From the NCBI RefSeq assembly GCF_900963305.1, contig NC_042515.1:23937389-24001388 (forward strand): a stretch of DNA of 64,000 bases, given 5' to 3'. Numbering within the stretch: the first letter of the stretch is position 1; the number at the start of each line of letters is the position of its first letter. The position numbers and the translations under genes were made by a program. Of the stretch, positions 62,367 to 64,000 are shown piece after piece. Source of the DNA: Echeneis naucrates. Taxonomy: Eukaryota > Chordata > Actinopteri > Carangiformes > Echeneidae. The notes under the pieces are model-generated. The model saw only the letters and a list, made by a program, of their open reading frames with translations. It made no database searches and had not been told where the DNA came from.

Positions 62367-63065
62367 GTTCATAAGAAATTACTGTGAAAAGAACAGGACA
62401 TTGCTAGCATTCTGTTTCTCACTTCCAAGTCATAAGGTTTGCACTGCTGAATCTTCTGCAGGAGTCAGCCTGCATACATACCGTGTAGCTATGTATCTCT
62501 AAATGCCACATGGAGTATTATGGATATAGATTTACTATAGAGGTAATAAATGTTCTAACATTGAAGCAGTTATATTCGTAATATCTAACAATTACTCGTG
62601 CATTCTCTTGACAAACCTGAAAAACTGCAGTGAGAACAAAAGCTTCCACATTATGGAAAGAACATTTTCTTAAATTTTTCTGCCATATTTTAAAATTGTC
62701 AAAAACATAGCCCATTTAATAAGTAACAGTAGAATTTGACTGAAGACAAGCCTCAGCATACGATATATCCGCTTTCTCAACATGTTTCCATTAGTTAGGC
62801 AGACTTACTACTAGAGTCCTTCAGATCATTTGAGACTTTAAATATCAAAGGCCAGCTAACCTTATGTTGGGAAAAACAGCGGCTTTGCAACATAGTCACA
62901 GTTTTATTAAAGAAAGCCTACTCAAAATATATATAAAAAAACAAAAGACAAAACAAAACAAATTAAAGCACTTATTTATATATGGACACTTGACAAATTC
63001 AAGCTTCTTTTTTAATTTCCACCTGTCATCTGACCAATTCAAGCTTGGCTACAAAACAGATGTCC

Positions 63066-64000
63066 TCAGTGCCCAAGAAGCCCAGTTCCTGCAGAGAGAG
63101 ACACTAAGTGTTAGACCTAGTCAGAATTGAAGAAAAACAGAAATGAGAAAAAAAAAATAATCCACCAAAACCAGAATTTTGATATCATCTAATGAAGAAT
63201 GATCTTCTGGTGAAGCATTTGCTCAACAGTCAAAACAGCCATACAAACTCAGTTTGACTGGTAAAGACAAGTATTTATCTTGAATAATGACTCTTAAAAA
63301 TAAGGCGGAATCCACATCTTCCATAAATTGAGCAAATTGGAAATTCTACCACAAGGTAAAATGCATGGAACAAAGCTATACTGAAGATGTGGCACACATC
63401 AGCTTATGGCTTTCTGCGTCTCTCTGGTATCCTGGGTCCAGACCGAAGTGGTTGCCAACTTCTCAGAGATGTATGTAATGTAGTGGATTGAGTCTGATTA
63501 TTGGGGTCATTCCTTTCAGACATAAGAGTGATGTAAACTTCCTACACTATTAAGGAAAAAAAAAATGTTTGCTCACCTTTAAATCCCTCTTCAGGCATCC
63601 TCACTGTGGTAGAGTCCATAAAAGCACAGAACACATAATTATCATAATTTGTCTTTATGAATCAAGATAAGTGAGCAGCTGTGGTGGGGTGAAGATGATG
63701 ACACTTACCCTGATAGACATCATCCATTGCTGCATAGTCTGCTATTGGTTCATCTGCCTGTGAGGATAGAATGAATGAAGGTCTTTGATGACCAACAAAA
63801 TGTCTAAATACCAGATGAAAGCCACAGCAATTCATCTTTCTCCCTTCTTTGATAGTTATCAGGAAATCCCACTTGAACATACCTTTAGGCAGATGATGCT
63901 CTCTGGAATGACACCCAGATTTCCCAGAGTGGCTGAATCATCTGTCAGACTCTTTCCATCGATGGAGAGATTCTGGTCAAATGGTGCCACAGAGAAGGCA
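63066..64000 (-). CDS. usp48: Ubiquitin carboxyl-terminal hydrolase 48, C-terminal exons (partial)
   Basis: Cysteine protease that removes ubiquitin; only its C-terminal ubiquitin-like tail is in the window. Four exons fit in phase: 63893 to beyond 64000, 63709-63757, 63577-63603 and 63066-63088. They read [20 protein letters not shown], then [37 protein letters not shown] and GTGLLGH followed by TGA. Human USP48 ends in nearly the same way (PEEGFKGTGLLGH, from memory), so the identification is firm. The last three coding exons are only 49, 27 and 23 nt. The catalytic domain lies outside the window to the right. Same strand as zbtb40, which is downstream of it. Confidence 0.95.

Overview
This window is vertebrate nuclear DNA, almost certainly from a ray-finned (teleost) fish. 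The genes have many small exons with canonical GT/AG junctions and recognisable vertebrate orthologues. The introns and spacers carry typical fish repeats: Tc1 and hAT DNA transposons, an L2/CR1-like LINE, tRNA-derived SINEs and a common dispersed repeat with a CATTCATTC-type head. I saw no bacterial genes, CRISPR array or retroviral element.

Layout from left to right. (1) A small C2H2 zinc-finger gene on the minus strand (1249-3532). (2) zc3h11a on the minus strand, 15 coding exons (5297-10439), with 5' untranslated sequence probably reaching a CpG-containing promoter near 14,340. (3) Divergent from it, a synaptophysin-like gene (sypl2 by gene order) on the plus strand (15430-24384). (4) atxn7l2 on the plus strand, ten coding exons (31163-45811). 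(5) cyb561d1 on the plus strand, three exons (48185-50488). (6) zbtb40 on the minus strand, eleven coding exons (52023-59906), convergent with cyb561d1. (7) The last four coding exons of usp48 on the minus strand (63066 to beyond the right edge).

I rebuilt each gene by hand by matching splice phase. The summed coding lengths are multiples of three: zinc-finger 903, zc3h11a 2679, sypl2 705, atxn7l2 2379, cyb561d1 702 and zbtb40 2589 nt. From memory of the human map, SYPL2-ATXN7L2-CYB561D1 are neighbours at 1p13.3, ZBTB40 and USP48 lie near each other at 1p36.12, and ZC3H11A is at 1q32. The window therefore joins three blocks that are separate on human chromosome 1.

The genes are ordinary housekeeping or regulatory loci: mRNA export, a vesicle membrane protein, a SAGA-family ataxin-7 paralogue, a cytochrome b561 reductase, a BTB zinc-finger factor and a deubiquitinase. 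They do not form one pathway. I found no convincing new biological system. The most interesting leftovers are a 64-codon open frame in the 3' untranslated region of cyb561d1, a near-perfect 33-bp foldback in an atxn7l2 intron, an almost intact Tc1 transposase, and two unrelated deleted hAT elements that both keep a BED zinc-finger segment.
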